55,016 bases of DNA, from the NCBI GenBank assembly GCA_018267615.1, contig JAFDYD010000007.1, forward strand, positions 1 through 55,016. Direction: 5' to 3'. Each line of letters opens with the position of its first letter. Within the stretch, counting starts at the first letter, position 1. This document shows positions 33,672 to 41,860 of this stretch, piece after piece. This stretch comes from Bacteroidota bacterium (GTDB lineage Bacteria > Bacteroidota > Bacteroidia > Chitinophagales > Chitinophagaceae). A program made the translations under genes and the position numbers. A model generated the notes under the pieces. The model ran no database searches. It worked only from the letters and a program-made list of their open reading frames with translations, and was not told where the DNA came from.

Positions 33672-33706
33672 GAATTTTCAAAACTATTTCGAATGTTGCC
33701 TGTTTG

Positions 33707-33714
33707 TATCTTTG
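33707..33714 (+). promoter_or_regulatory. -7 box for the 57-residue membrane protein gene
   Basis: TATCTTTG on the plus strand matches TAnnTTTG exactly, 17 bases before ATG 33732, giving a very short 5' leader. It forms a divergent pair with the tRNA box at 33664-33671. Confidence 0.6.
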
Positions 33715-33731
33715 AAACACAAATATATTTT

Positions 33732-33905
33732 ATGGGAGTATGGCGACAGATAGCAGAATATCTTTACATAAAAAAACGTGATCCGAATGCTCCGCACAGC
33801 AAATGGATGAGCTATATGCATGGCATCAACCGCATTTCGATTTTTATGTTTTTACTTGCAATGATTATCATCGCAATCAGGGTGATTTTTTTCAAACGAC
33901 ATTAG
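33732..33905 (+). CDS. 57-residue single-pass membrane protein (DUF6728-like)
   Basis: The ATG at 33732 follows a clear -7 box and gives MGVWRQIAEYLYIKKRDPNA, a short basic linker HGINRIS and one membrane segment (FMFLLAMIIIAIRVIFF). The pattern KKxDPNxP...MHGINRISIxMFLxAM is conserved in a small Bacteroidota family that I recall as DUF6728; the number is given with reserve. The function is unknown. Its stop overlaps the stop of the convergent lpxB by 3-4 bases. Confidence 0.75.
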   Translation: MGVWRQIAEYLYIKKRDPNAPHSKWMSYMHGINRISIFMFLLAMIIIAIRVIFFKRH

Positions 33906-35044
33906 TGCTTTAAAAACTCGACAATACTTTTGGCTGCATTGGCAGATGCATGTCCGCCGCGACTTAATATCTCTTTCAAATCTTCATAATCTTTTTTCAA
34001 TTGCTGTTGCCGCTGCGGATTATTCAGCAGGTCATTTAATTCACGCTGGAGATTTTCTATGGTAAGATCGTCTTGTATCAATTCTTTCACCACCAATTTA
34101 TCCATGATCAAATTCACCAAAGAAATATATTTCACCTTGATAAGTCGCTTGGCAATTTGATAAGAGATGGAACTTCCTTTGTAACAAATAACTTCGGGAA
34201 CGCCGAACAACGCAGTTTCCAAAGTTGCAGTTCCTGAAGTAACGCATGCTGCTTTTGCACGCATTAATAAATTATAGGTTTGATTTTTTACCGATAACAC
34301 ATTGTCGTAATTGCCGATGAGATTTTTATAAAAAGAATCATCTTGTCCCGGCGCCTGTGCCACCACGAATTGATAACCGGGAAATAATTTACTTACCTCA
34401 AGCATCACCGGTAGTTTCTTCATGATTTCCTGTTTGCGGCTTCCGGGAAGAAGAGCGATCAGTGGTTTTGAGGTGGAGGTTAAGGTTGAGGTTGAGACTG
34501 GGGATGAGCCCTCAATCTCATTCTCCGCTTTCTCCTTCGCTTTCTCAATCACTTCCACCAGCGGATGTCCAACATATTCCGCGTCGTAATCCCATTTTTT
34601 ATAAAATTCCTTTTCAAAAGGAAGAATCACCAGCATTTTGTCAACACATTCGCGGATCAACTTCACGCGGCTTTCTTTCCATGCCCAAACCTGCGGAGAA
34701 ATGTAATAGATGATTTTATATCCTTTCGATTTTCCCCATTCTGCAATGCGCAGGTTGAATCCGGGATAATCGATTAATATCAGCGCATCGGGTTGAAATG
34801 ATTCAATATCTTTTTTACAAAATTTGATATTGCGTAAAATGGTGGGAAGATTTTTTATAACTTCTGCAAAACCCATAAAAGCAAGATTCTTGTAATGCTT
34901 TACCACTGTAGCGCCCGCCTGTTCCATAAGGTCGCCACCCCAGCAGCGAATCACCGCTTGTTGATCTGATTTTTTTAATTCTTTGATGAGATTACTTCCA
35001 TGAAGATCTCCTGAAGCTTCTCCGGCAATGATATAATACTTCAT
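33902..35044 (-). CDS. lpxB: lipid-A-disaccharide synthase
   Basis: A 380-residue GT-B glycosyltransferase that joins UDP-diacylglucosamine and lipid X in lipid A synthesis at the inner membrane. Signatures are GEASGDLHG (residues 8-16), WGGDLMEQAG, DYPGFNLRIAE, YISPQVWAWKESR, GHPLVE and LLPGSRKQEI. Before LLPGSRKQEI there is a Ser/Thr-rich stretch (IEGSSPVSTSTLTSTS) of roughly 15 extra residues encoded by quasi-repetitive, partly self-complementary DNA at about 34463-34543. It is transcribed from its own -7 box at 35061-35068 and lies downstream of surE and a small membrane protein gene. Confidence 0.95.
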   Translation of the reverse strand: MKYYIIAGEASGDLHGSNLIKELKKSDQQAVIRCWGGDLMEQAGATVVKHYKNLAFMGFAEVIKNLPTILRNIKFCKKDIESFQPDALILIDYPGFNLRIAEWGKSKGYKIIYYISPQVWAWKESRVKLIRECVDKMLVILPFEKEFYKKWDYDAEYVGHPLVEVIEKAKEKAENEIEGSSPVSTSTLTSTSKPLIALLPGSRKQEIMKKLPVMLEVSKLFPGYQFVVAQAPGQDDSFYKNLIGNYDNVLSVKNQTYNLLMRAKAACVTSGTATLETALFGVPEVICYKGSSISYQIAKRLIKVKYISLVNLIMDKLVVKELIQDDLTIENLQRELNDLLNNPQRQQQLKKDYEDLKEILSRGGHASANAAKSIVEFLKH

Positions 35045-35060
35045 GAATAAATGGTGGAGG

Positions 35061-35068
35061 CAAAGATA
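35061..35068 (-). promoter_or_regulatory. -7 box for lpxB
   Basis: TATCTTTG on the minus strand matches TAnnTTTG, 16 bases before the lpxB ATG. It touches the inverted repeat 35070-35176, so the repeat separates lpxB from the upstream surE unit and lpxB has its own start. Confidence 0.6.
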
Positions 35069-35069
35069 C

Positions 35070-35176
35070 GAACCATGATTTAGCTGATTAAAAAAGATTA
35101 AGCTGAGAATTAAATCGTGAGATGCGAAAGATTTAATTCTCAGCTTAATCTGTTTTAATCAGCTAAATCATGGTTC
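35070..35176. repeat. long inverted repeat, 'GAACCATGATT' family
   Basis: The left arm GAACCATGATTTAGCTGATT pairs with a right arm ending ATCAGCTAAATCATGGTTC, about 45 bases with small bulges. Units GATTAA/TTAGCTGA recur. The outer GAACCATGATT is shared with 38075-38187. It includes the stop codon of the gene at 35175-35483. Confidence 0.88.
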
Positions 35177-35483
35177 AACTAACAAGCTTATAAACCAGCA
35201 CCGCTATTCCATAGGCCAATGTGGCTACAAAAATTCCTTTTGCTGTTTTGTCGCGGTGCGTATTGATATAAATGGTGAAGAAAATTGCGTTTGCAATTAA
35301 GGAAATGCTGCTGACTCCGGTAAGTAATTGTTTATTGGTGACAAGCAGGTTAAAATATTCTGACATCGTCATCGCCCTGGAAAAATTCCAGTAATAATAA
35401 ATAATCATTGCAACGAGGGGAGCAACTAATCCGATGCCGATGCCGATTTTGAGATTGTCTTTTTTGAATATCACAATTTCCAC
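35175..35483 (-). CDS. small three-helix membrane protein
   Basis: A 102-residue protein with three hydrophobic segments (IGIGLVAPLVAMIIYYYW, SLIANAIFFTIYI, GIFVATLAYGIAVLVYKL). I do not recognise the family beyond its frequent place after surE in related genomes. It overlaps the surE end by 13 bases, so the two are translationally coupled. Its stop codon lies at the edge of the inverted repeat 35070-35176. Confidence 0.75.
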   Translation of the reverse strand: MEIVIFKKDNLKIGIGIGLVAPLVAMIIYYYWNFSRAMTMSEYFNLLVTNKQLLTGVSSISLIANAIFFTIYINTHRDKTAKGIFVATLAYGIAVLVYKLVS

Positions 35484-36256
35484 GTTTTTTCGAGTTTGCC
35501 CTTAAGAACGTAATTTGTCAGATCAAATTGTACCGGTACCACGCTGACAAAGTTGTGTTCCAACGCCCATACGTCTGTGTCTTTTCCTTTATCAAAATTC
35601 ACGAATTTGCCAGTCAGCCAATAATATTTTTTTCCCGACGGATCATTGCGTTCCATAAAATCTTCTTCATATTTCGCATATGCTTGCCTGCAAATTTTCA
35701 TCCCGGCTATCAACTCAGATGCAACAGCGGGAATATTTACATTTAAAACAAGATGTTTATCAAACGAATTTTTCAAAAGATGTTCTACGATAATCCGGGC
35801 ATACTTGCGTGCGCCTTCAAAATTGGCTTCTACACTATAATCCAACAGCGAAAATCCGACAGATGGAATACTTTCGATGGCCGCTTCAACAGCCGCCGAC
35901 ATCGTTCCCGAATAAATCACATTGATGGAATGATTTGCGCCGTGATTGATCCCGCTCAGGCACAGATCCGGTTTGCGTCGTAATATTTTATCGACAGCAA
36001 GCTTTACGCAATCGACCGGTGTGCCCGAACATTGCCATGCTTCTACACCTTCAAAAATGGAAACCCGGTGAAGACGCAGTGGAACGCCAATGGTGATGGC
36101 GTGTCCCATGCCCGACTGCGGCTTATCCGGCGCCACGACAACAATTTTTCCAAGATCTTTTACTGCTTCTACCAGGTTGAGTATGCCGGGCGCGGCAACT
36201 CCATCATCATTGGTTATCAGGATTACAGGCTTCTCTTTGTTTTTTGCTTTTGCCAT
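35471..36256 (-). CDS. surE: 5'/3'-nucleotidase SurE
   Basis: A 261-residue metal-dependent nucleotidase. The start ATG at 36256 (MAKAKNKEKPVILITNDDGV) is preferred: a longer frame to 36400 would translate the inverted repeat at 36283-36371. The metal-binding NDDG and the motifs APDKPQSGMGHAIT, CSGTPVDCVKLA and SGINHGANHSINVIYSGTMSAA are all present. It dephosphorylates nucleoside monophosphates. It is divergent from atpG and coupled to the small membrane protein gene downstream. Confidence 0.95.
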   Translation of the reverse strand: MAKAKNKEKPVILITNDDGVAAPGILNLVEAVKDLGKIVVVAPDKPQSGMGHAITIGVPLRLHRVSIFEGVEAWQCSGTPVDCVKLAVDKILRRKPDLCLSGINHGANHSINVIYSGTMSAAVEAAIESIPSVGFSLLDYSVEANFEGARKYARIIVEHLLKNSFDKHLVLNVNIPAVASELIAGMKICRQAYAKYEEDFMERNDPSGKKYYWLTGKFVNFDKGKDTDVWALEHNFVSVVPVQFDLTNYVLKGKLEKTWKL

Positions 36257-36282
36257 GAGGAGAGCAAAAATAGGATTATTTC

Positions 36283-36371
36283 GGGTGAGGCGAAGAGAAG
36301 AGTGGAGAAACAGAGCGGAGGGTTGATCACCCTTCGCTCTCCACTCTGTTTCTCCGCTCTTCTCCTCACCC
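36283..36371. repeat. long inverted repeat, 'GAGTGGAGAAACAGAGCGG' family
   Basis: The left arm GGGTGAGGCGAAGAGAAGAG and right arm ending GCTCTTCTCCTCACCC pair over about 38 bases. It lies between the divergent surE and atpG genes, close to where surE's promoter must be, so a pure terminator role does not fit here. Confidence 0.88.
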
Positions 36372-36425
36372 AAAAAGCCTCCCGCAAATTTTCCCCACAC
36401 TACTGGAATTTCACCCTCTTTCCGC

Positions 36426-36433
36426 TACCTTTG
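36426..36433 (+). promoter_or_regulatory. -7 box for atpG
   Basis: TACCTTTG matches TAnnTTTG exactly, 22 bases before ATG 36456. This supports an independent promoter for atpG. Confidence 0.6.
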
Positions 36434-36455
36434 CAGCCGATTTTAAACACTCTTT

Positions 36456-37337
36456 ATGGCAGGACAACTGAAGGAGGTTCGCCTCCGGATCAAATCCATT
36501 CAAAGTACCCAGCAGATCACAAAGGCGATGAAAATGATCAGCGCCACGAAATTGCGTAAGGCCCAGGAAGCAATCACTCAGATGCGCCCTTATGCAAAAA
36601 AATTGCAACAACTGCTAAGTAATATCGTAAGCAACGCCGAAGGAAGTGTGAGTTCCGGACTTTCTGTGGCAAGGCCCGTTGAAAAAGCTTTATTGATCGT
36701 TATCACAAGTGACCGATCTTCCTGCGGTGCTTATAATTCCAATTTGATCAAGCTCGCCAAAGCCACAATCAAAGAAAAATATGCTGCGCAGCATGCCAAA
36801 GGAAATGTGCAGATATGGAGCATCGGAAAAAAAGGATACGAACATTTTTTAAAAAATAATTTTAAAGTTGATAGTACGTTCAAAGATATTTTCCTGCACT
36901 TGAATTTTGAAAGCGTACAAGAATGTGCACAAGCTGCAGTAAAAGCTTTTGAAAGCAAAGAATTCGATGCGGTGGATATCGTGTACAGCGAATTTAAAAA
37001 TGCGGCTACACAGCGTTTTGTCGTTGAACAATTTTTGCCGATCAAAAAAATCGAATCAAAGGCTGGCGCGAAAAAAAGCGATTTTATTTTTGAACCTGCA
37101 AAAGAAGAACTGATTGCTGAATTGATGCCGAAAATTCTGAATACTCAATTGTACAAAGCAGTGCTGGACGCCAATGCTTCCGAACACGGAGCGCGCATGA
37201 CCGCGATGGACAAGGCAACAGAAAATGCAAACGAAATTTTGCGCAGTTTGCGTATTTCTTATAACCGCGCAAGACAGGCAGCTATCACAACTGAATTAAC
37301 AGAAATCGTGAGTGGAGCGGCAGCATTGCAGGGCTAG
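36456..37337 (+). CDS. atpG: ATP synthase F1 gamma subunit
   Basis: A 293-residue central rotor subunit of the F1Fo ATP synthase. The N-terminal helix LKEVRLRIKSIQSTQQITKA and the C-terminal helix EHGARMTAMDKATENANEIL with ending ELTEIVSGAAAL are the conserved coiled-coil ends. Length is normal. No other atp genes are beside it: surE lies upstream (divergent) and scpB downstream, so the usual atpHAG order is broken and the gene has its own promoter. Confidence 0.96.
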   Translation: MAGQLKEVRLRIKSIQSTQQITKAMKMISATKLRKAQEAITQMRPYAKKLQQLLSNIVSNAEGSVSSGLSVARPVEKALLIVITSDRSSCGAYNSNLIKLAKATIKEKYAAQHAKGNVQIWSIGKKGYEHFLKNNFKVDSTFKDIFLHLNFESVQECAQAAVKAFESKEFDAVDIVYSEFKNAATQRFVVEQFLPIKKIESKAGAKKSDFIFEPAKEELIAELMPKILNTQLYKAVLDANASEHGARMTAMDKATENANEILRSLRISYNRARQAAITTELTEIVSGAAALQG

Positions 37338-37392
37338 GCGTCTTATTAATTCCGTTCACCATTGAGACAGCCTCAATGAAAAAAACCATCAA

Positions 37393-38070
37393 ATGGAAAT
37401 TCCTAATCTTATTCCCCATATAGAAGCGTTAATCTTTGCGAGCGACAAGCCATTGACAACAGCAGAAATTACAGAATTGCTGAATCACGCTTTGGGATTT
37501 ATGGAAGATAAACTGACACTCGAACAGATTGAAACTTCACTAGAAGATATTTTAAAAAAATATGAAGACGAAGTATATCCGTTTGAAATAAAACAGAGTG
37601 GCGGCGGCTGGCAGTTTCTTACAAAAAAAGAATATCATAAAACGGTAGCACAACTGAATGGTGAAAAATTCCTGAAGCGTTTATCGACGGCGGCTTTGGA
37701 AACATTGGCGATCATTGCCTACAAACAGCCAGTTACTAAAGGAGAAATTGAATCCATCCGCGGTGTCAATAGCGATTATTCCATTCAAAAATTATTGGAG
37801 AAAGAATTGATCGTTATTACCGGTCGCAATGAAGACATGCCCGGCAAGCCACTCGTATATGCTACGTCAAGATTATTCATGGATTATTTTGGAATCAACT
37901 CATCAGCAGATCTCCCTAAGCTGAAAGAAGTTTTTGGTGAAAATATTGTTGAACCCACTGTCATCAATCACACAACCTCCGCCGAAGAATCAGAACCCGC
38001 ATTTATTGTTAGTGAAGAAGGAGAATTGGTAGAGAACGAGGATAATGAAGAGAAGAAGGAAGAAGAGTGA
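37393..38070 (+). CDS. scpB: segregation and condensation protein B
   Basis: A 225-residue winged-helix protein of the SMC-Scp condensin-like complex that organises and segregates the chromosome. Typical stretches are IEALIFASDKPLTTAEI at the start, FLKRLSTAALETLAIIAYKQ and PVTKGEIESIRGVNSDYSI in the second winged helix, and the acidic C-terminal tail (EDNEEKKEEE). It follows atpG by 55 bases on the same strand. The partner scpA is not in the window. Confidence 0.94.
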   Translation: MEIPNLIPHIEALIFASDKPLTTAEITELLNHALGFMEDKLTLEQIETSLEDILKKYEDEVYPFEIKQSGGGWQFLTKKEYHKTVAQLNGEKFLKRLSTAALETLAIIAYKQPVTKGEIESIRGVNSDYSIQKLLEKELIVITGRNEDMPGKPLVYATSRLFMDYFGINSSADLPKLKEVFGENIVEPTVINHTTSAEESEPAFIVSEEGELVENEDNEEKKEEE

Positions 38071-38074
38071 AGAA

Positions 38075-38187
38075 TGTGGGAATGTTTGAACCATGATTAA
38101 AGGATTGAAGGATTAGCATGAAATTGTTCTTTACGAAACTTCATGCTAATCCTTCAATCCTTTAATCATGGTTCAAACATTCCCACA
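38075..38187. repeat. near-perfect inverted repeat, 'GAACCATGATT' family
   Basis: The left arm TGTGGGAATGTTTGAACCAT and right arm ending CATGGTTTGAACATTCCCACA-type complement pair over about 48 bases; units GGATTGAAGGATT recur. It starts 4 bases past the scpB stop. The core GAACCATGATT is shared with 35070-35176. Confidence 0.9.
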
Positions 38188-38223
38188 TTTTCATATTTCC
38201 ACATTTGTTATATTCGCAAACTT

Positions 38224-39438
38224 ATGTCACAGCAACTAACAAACGAATATCTCACAGGACTGGCTAAGGAGTTTGGAACACCACTTTATGTATATCACGC
38301 GGAAAAAATACAAGAGCAGTATAACAAGCTCACCAAGGCATTCAATAATAGTAATACCGTTTTTTTCTACGCGTGCAAGGCGCTCACCAATATCAATATT
38401 CTTCGTTATATAAAATCATTGGGTGCAAATGTTGATTGTAGTTCTATCAATGAAGTGAGACTTGCATTATATGCAGGCTTTCCTCCTGCAAGAATTTTAT
38501 ATACTTCGAATGGAATTGGTTTTAGTGAAATAGAAGAAGCGCAGGCGCTCGGTGTTATCATCAATATCGACAGTCTCTCCAATCTTGAAAAATTCGGAAA
38601 GAAATTTGGTCGAAGTTATCCTGTTGGAGTACGATTGCGTCCGAATATTATGGCTGGTGGAAATCTAAAGATATCAACGGGGCATGACAAAAGTAAATTC
38701 GGTATCCCGGTTGACCAGATCGAAAAAGTATTGGATGTTGTTCGCCGTTATGATATGAATATCGCTGATCTGCATATTCATACCGGAAGTGAAATAAAAG
38801 ATGCGGATGTTTTTGTGAAAAGTATAGAAATATTGTTTGATATCATTCCACATTTTAAGGAATTAAAATTTATTGATCTCGGCGGCGGGTTTAAAGTTTC
38901 CGATAGAAGAGATTTTACAGAAACAGATATCGACGCGATTGCAAAAAAAGTAAACGAATCATTTGCATCACACACACAACCCGGTGCAAGAAATTTCCAG
39001 GTTTGGTTTGAACCGGGAAAATTTTTAGTGAGTCAATGTGGATATTTTGTTACCCAGGTGAACGTGATCAAGGAAACGTCTTCTGCAACATTTGTAAGCG
39101 TTGACAGCGGCTTTAATCATTTAATACGCCCGATGTTTTATGATGCCTATCATCATATAGAAAATATCAGCAATCCTTCCGGCCCGGAGAAAAAGTATTC
39201 TGTAGTAGGAAATATTTGTGAAACGGACACTTTTGCCTGGGATCGTACACTCAATGAAGTGCGCGAAGGAGATCATCTTGTATTTCATAATGCCGGAGCA
39301 TATGGATTTGAAATGTCGTCCAATTTCAATTCCCGTTTCAAACCTGCAGAAGTAATGGTGAAAGACGGCAAAGCATTCCTGATAAGAAAAAGAGATGTGT
39401 TTGAGGATTTGCTGAGAAGCCAGGTACTGGTGGATTAG
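38224..39438 (+). CDS. lysA: diaminopimelate decarboxylase
   Basis: A 404-residue PLP enzyme that makes L-lysine from meso-diaminopimelate. The ATG at 38224 is chosen because upstream in-frame codons translate the inverted repeat. Visible motifs are FFYACKALTN (PLP lysine), HIHTGSEI, LGGGFKVSD, VWFEPGKFLV and GNICETDTFAWDR with the active-site cysteine. It is the last step of lysine synthesis; neighbouring genes do not belong to the pathway. Its stop codon lies inside the next inverted repeat. Confidence 0.94.
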   Translation: MSQQLTNEYLTGLAKEFGTPLYVYHAEKIQEQYNKLTKAFNNSNTVFFYACKALTNINILRYIKSLGANVDCSSINEVRLALYAGFPPARILYTSNGIGFSEIEEAQALGVIINIDSLSNLEKFGKKFGRSYPVGVRLRPNIMAGGNLKISTGHDKSKFGIPVDQIEKVLDVVRRYDMNIADLHIHTGSEIKDADVFVKSIEILFDIIPHFKELKFIDLGGGFKVSDRRDFTETDIDAIAKKVNESFASHTQPGARNFQVWFEPGKFLVSQCGYFVTQVNVIKETSSATFVSVDSGFNHLIRPMFYDAYHHIENISNPSGPEKKYSVVGNICETDTFAWDRTLNEVREGDHLVFHNAGAYGFEMSSNFNSRFKPAEVMVKDGKAFLIRKRDVFEDLLRSQVLVD

Positions 39439-39606
39439 TTGAGAAGTTGATCGGTTGAATAGTTGAGAAGTCGATAAGTCGATAAGTCGATTGGTCGATA
39501 AGTGAAACGCAAATGTCGTTACCAGCTGCTAAAAACCTTGCCGACTTATCGACCAATAGACTTATCAACTTATCGACTTCTCAACTATTCAACCAATCAA
39601 CTAATC
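39433..39606. repeat. very long inverted repeat, 'GTCGATAAGTCGAT' family
   Basis: The longest element of the set, 174 bases. The left arm starts GATTAGTTGAGAAGTTGATC and the right arm ends AACCAATCAACTAATC; arms of about 70 bases contain many GTCGATAA and GTTGA units and flank a 35-base loop. The stop codon of lysA is inside. Single-armed relatives occur near 14806-14842. Confidence 0.9.
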
Positions 39607-39646
39607 AAAGAACTTTCCTAATTTTAATCAAACAAACTTTTTTCCT

Positions 39647-41248
39647 ATGCCAGTACGTATGGTTGACGATCCCGATCAACAGGATGATGGTGGTTCCGAT
39701 AGTGGTGGTAGAGGTGGCGGTTTTGGTGGAGGTGGTGGTGGCGGCCTGTTCAATTTACTTCCTTTATTATTGATGTTATTTCGCGGTCCAAAGAGTTTGC
39801 TTTTGATTGTTGTCATTGGCATCGCTGCTTATTTTTTCTTTGGACGAGGAGGATGCAACAGTGCAATCGTGCAGAATGTAGCACAGCTTGCCACTGGCGG
39901 CTTCCTGGATCCTAAACAATTTGACAAGGCAAAAATTTATGAATCGTTGTCGGATGATGATGGAAAAAATCCATTGCCTGAATCTGCGAACTTGCAAAAA
40001 TTTGCTCCTGCTGTTGGTGACCAGGGACACCAGGGTAGTTGTGTTGCGTGGAGCAGTGCTTACGGTGCAAGAACGATTCTTGAAGCTGCGCGTTCCGGCG
40101 AAGACCCGAACAGTTTAAAATTCAGTCCCTCGTTTTTATATAACCAGATTGGACTCGATGGATGCGAAGGTTCTTATATCGTACGCGCGATGGAATTTAT
40201 GACGAAGAAAGGATCGGTTCCTTACGATAAATTTCCATACTCCGATGCGGACTGTAGCCGCCAACCCGATCAGCAATTGGTGAGCGACGCACAGCAATTC
40301 AGAATGCGTGGAGCAAATCGTTTAACCATAGGCGATAGAACGGATGCGATAGATCTCCGTGCTATCAAGGAAAATCTATCACAAGGCGCTCCCGTTGTCA
40401 TCGGTATGATGGTTGGAGGAAGTTATATGCAACCGATGATGGGGCAGGATGTATGGACGCCAACAGCCGATGATCAAAGCATGATGGGATTCGGCGGTCA
40501 CGCGCAATGTGTGGTTGGATATGACGACGCCAAATATGGTGGTTCGTTTCTGATCATGAATAGTTGGGGACCGCAATGGGGCAACAATGGATTTGCATGG
40601 GTGCGTTACCGTGATTTCAAATATTATGTTCGTGAAGCATATGGATTGGAGCCCATGCAAAAAATGGGAACTGCTGCTAAAGCGCCATTCGATTGCGAAG
40701 TTGGATTAGTGCAGGTGAATTTTGATGGAAAGAAAACGGTAGCGGGCGCATATATTCCACTTAAACTTTCAGGTAATAATGTTTTCGAAACAGTTTCAAG
40801 CGTACAAAAAGGAAGTAAGTTCAAGATGGAGATCAGAAATACAACTGAATGTTATGTTTATGTATTTGGCAAAGAAACTGACGGTACCAGCTATACGCTG
40901 TTTCCTTATCCAAATCCAGAGGATCCGACAAAAACAAAATATTCTCCGTTTTGTGGAATTGCAGGGTATCGATTGTTCCCAAAAAATAAATCGATGTCGC
41001 CGGACAGTATCGGCACAAAAGACTTCATAGCAGTTTTAGTCAGCAAAGACACTTTAAATTGGTATGATATCAACCGCCAGATCAGCCAGAATCCGAATCA
41101 GGATTATGCCGAAAGATTTAATGCAGTATTGGGCAATAAACTAATTCGCAACGTGCATTTCCAAACTTCTTCGAAAGGAAATATGCAATTCAAGACCGAA
41201 GAAGATAATAATAGTGTAGTTGCTTGTATTGTTGAAATAGACAAATAA
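39647..41248 (+). CDS. membrane C1 family cysteine peptidase with DUF4384 domain
   Basis: A 533-residue protein: Asp/Gly-rich head, two membrane segments at about 34-66 (LFNLLPLLLMLF, LLLIVVIGIAAYFFFG), a papain-like C1 domain at about 110-330 and a DUF4384-type beta domain at about 355-440 (KMEIRNTTECYVYVFG, SYTLFPYP). The catalytic set is complete: Gln126, Cys132 (QGSCVAW), His285 (GGHAQCVVGYDD) and Asn305 (MNSWGPQWG). It is therefore likely an active peptidase at the membrane, with the C-terminal domain binding ligands or partners. The DUF4384 domain is often linked to caspase-like and surface-signal proteins, so a regulated proteolysis role is possible. Confidence 0.9.
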   Translation: MPVRMVDDPDQQDDGGSDSGGRGGGFGGGGGGGLFNLLPLLLMLFRGPKSLLLIVVIGIAAYFFFGRGGCNSAIVQNVAQLATGGFLDPKQFDKAKIYESLSDDDGKNPLPESANLQKFAPAVGDQGHQGSCVAWSSAYGARTILEAARSGEDPNSLKFSPSFLYNQIGLDGCEGSYIVRAMEFMTKKGSVPYDKFPYSDADCSRQPDQQLVSDAQQFRMRGANRLTIGDRTDAIDLRAIKENLSQGAPVVIGMMVGGSYMQPMMGQDVWTPTADDQSMMGFGGHAQCVVGYDDAKYGGSFLIMNSWGPQWGNNGFAWVRYRDFKYYVREAYGLEPMQKMGTAAKAPFDCEVGLVQVNFDGKKTVAGAYIPLKLSGNNVFETVSSVQKGSKFKMEIRNTTECYVYVFGKETDGTSYTLFPYPNPEDPTKTKYSPFCGIAGYRLFPKNKSMSPDSIGTKDFIAVLVSKDTLNWYDINRQISQNPNQDYAERFNAVLGNKLIRNVHFQTSSKGNMQFKTEEDNNSVVACIVEIDK

Positions 41249-41264
41249 TAATACGATTGAAATA

Positions 41265-41323
41265 GAGTGGAGAAACAGAGCGGAGAGCGTTTATCCCTTC
41301 GCTCTCCGCTCTGTTCCTTTCAC
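41265..41323. repeat. inverted repeat, 'GAGTGGAGAAACAGAGCGG' family
   Basis: The left arm GAGTGGAGAAACAGAGCGGA pairs with right arm CTCTCCGCTCTGTTCCTTTCAC, with the outer end less perfect than in the other three copies. It lies between the C1 peptidase and DUF4442 genes. Confidence 0.85.
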
Positions 41324-41344
41324 CCTTAAATCTCATTCCAAATA

Positions 41345-41860
41345 ATGACGCCCCACACCGATTCATTTATTGCACTCGCAAAACATCCTTTCAAGTTCAG
41401 GGTGTTTTTATTTTATAAATTACCGAGTGCGTTTTTTTCGGGGGTAAGAGTTAAGGATATTGATACAAACAAGTGCGTGGTAACGGTGCCGTATAAATGG
41501 TTCTCGCAAAATCCATTCAGATCAACTTATTTTGCTTGTCTCAGTATGGCTGCGGAAATGAGCACGGGTTTGTTAAGTCTCGCTCATGCCCATAAAAATA
41601 AACCAGACATTTCCATGCTCGTAACAAAAGTGGATAGCAGCTATTTCAAAAAAGCAACGGGCATAACGACGTTTGTTTGTGAGGATGGACAGTTGATCAG
41701 TGAAACAATTGCCAAAGCAGTTACTACCGGTGAAGGACATTCGATCATTGCAAAATCTATTGGCAAAAATGATACGGGTGAATTGGTTGCTGAGTTTTTT
41801 ATTACCTGGTCATTTAAAGTGAAAAAAAGCACCTACCCCGTCAGCGGTCGAAGAGCCTGA
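41345..41860 (+). CDS. DUF4442 (hotdog-fold) protein
   Basis: A 171-residue cytoplasmic protein matching DUF4442, a family related to acyl-CoA thioesterases. Indicative stretches are VRVKDIDTNKCVVTVPYKW, NPFRSTYFACLSMAAEMSTG and VAEFFITWSFKVKK. The last residues STYPVSGRRA run into the repeat 41838-41921, which supplies the stop codon, so the original end was probably near the KKS. It is followed by the MBL/beta-CASP gene on the same strand after a 116-base gap. Confidence 0.8.
   Translation: MTPHTDSFIALAKHPFKFRVFLFYKLPSAFFSGVRVKDIDTNKCVVTVPYKWFSQNPFRSTYFACLSMAAEMSTGLLSLAHAHKNKPDISMLVTKVDSSYFKKATGITTFVCEDGQLISETIAKAVTTGEGHSIIAKSIGKNDTGELVAEFFITWSFKVKKSTYPVSGRRA

Noticed and set aside
33549..33720. 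N-terminal extension of the GIY-YIG frame (reads GGLAQLARALAWHARGRRFD)
   Set aside because: This is the well-known false translation of a tRNA-Ala gene; the real start is ATG 33519 after the terminator.
36257..36400. 48 extra residues before SurE
   Set aside because: They translate the inverted repeat 36283-36371; the conserved SurE start is MAKAKNKEKPVILITNDDG at 36256.
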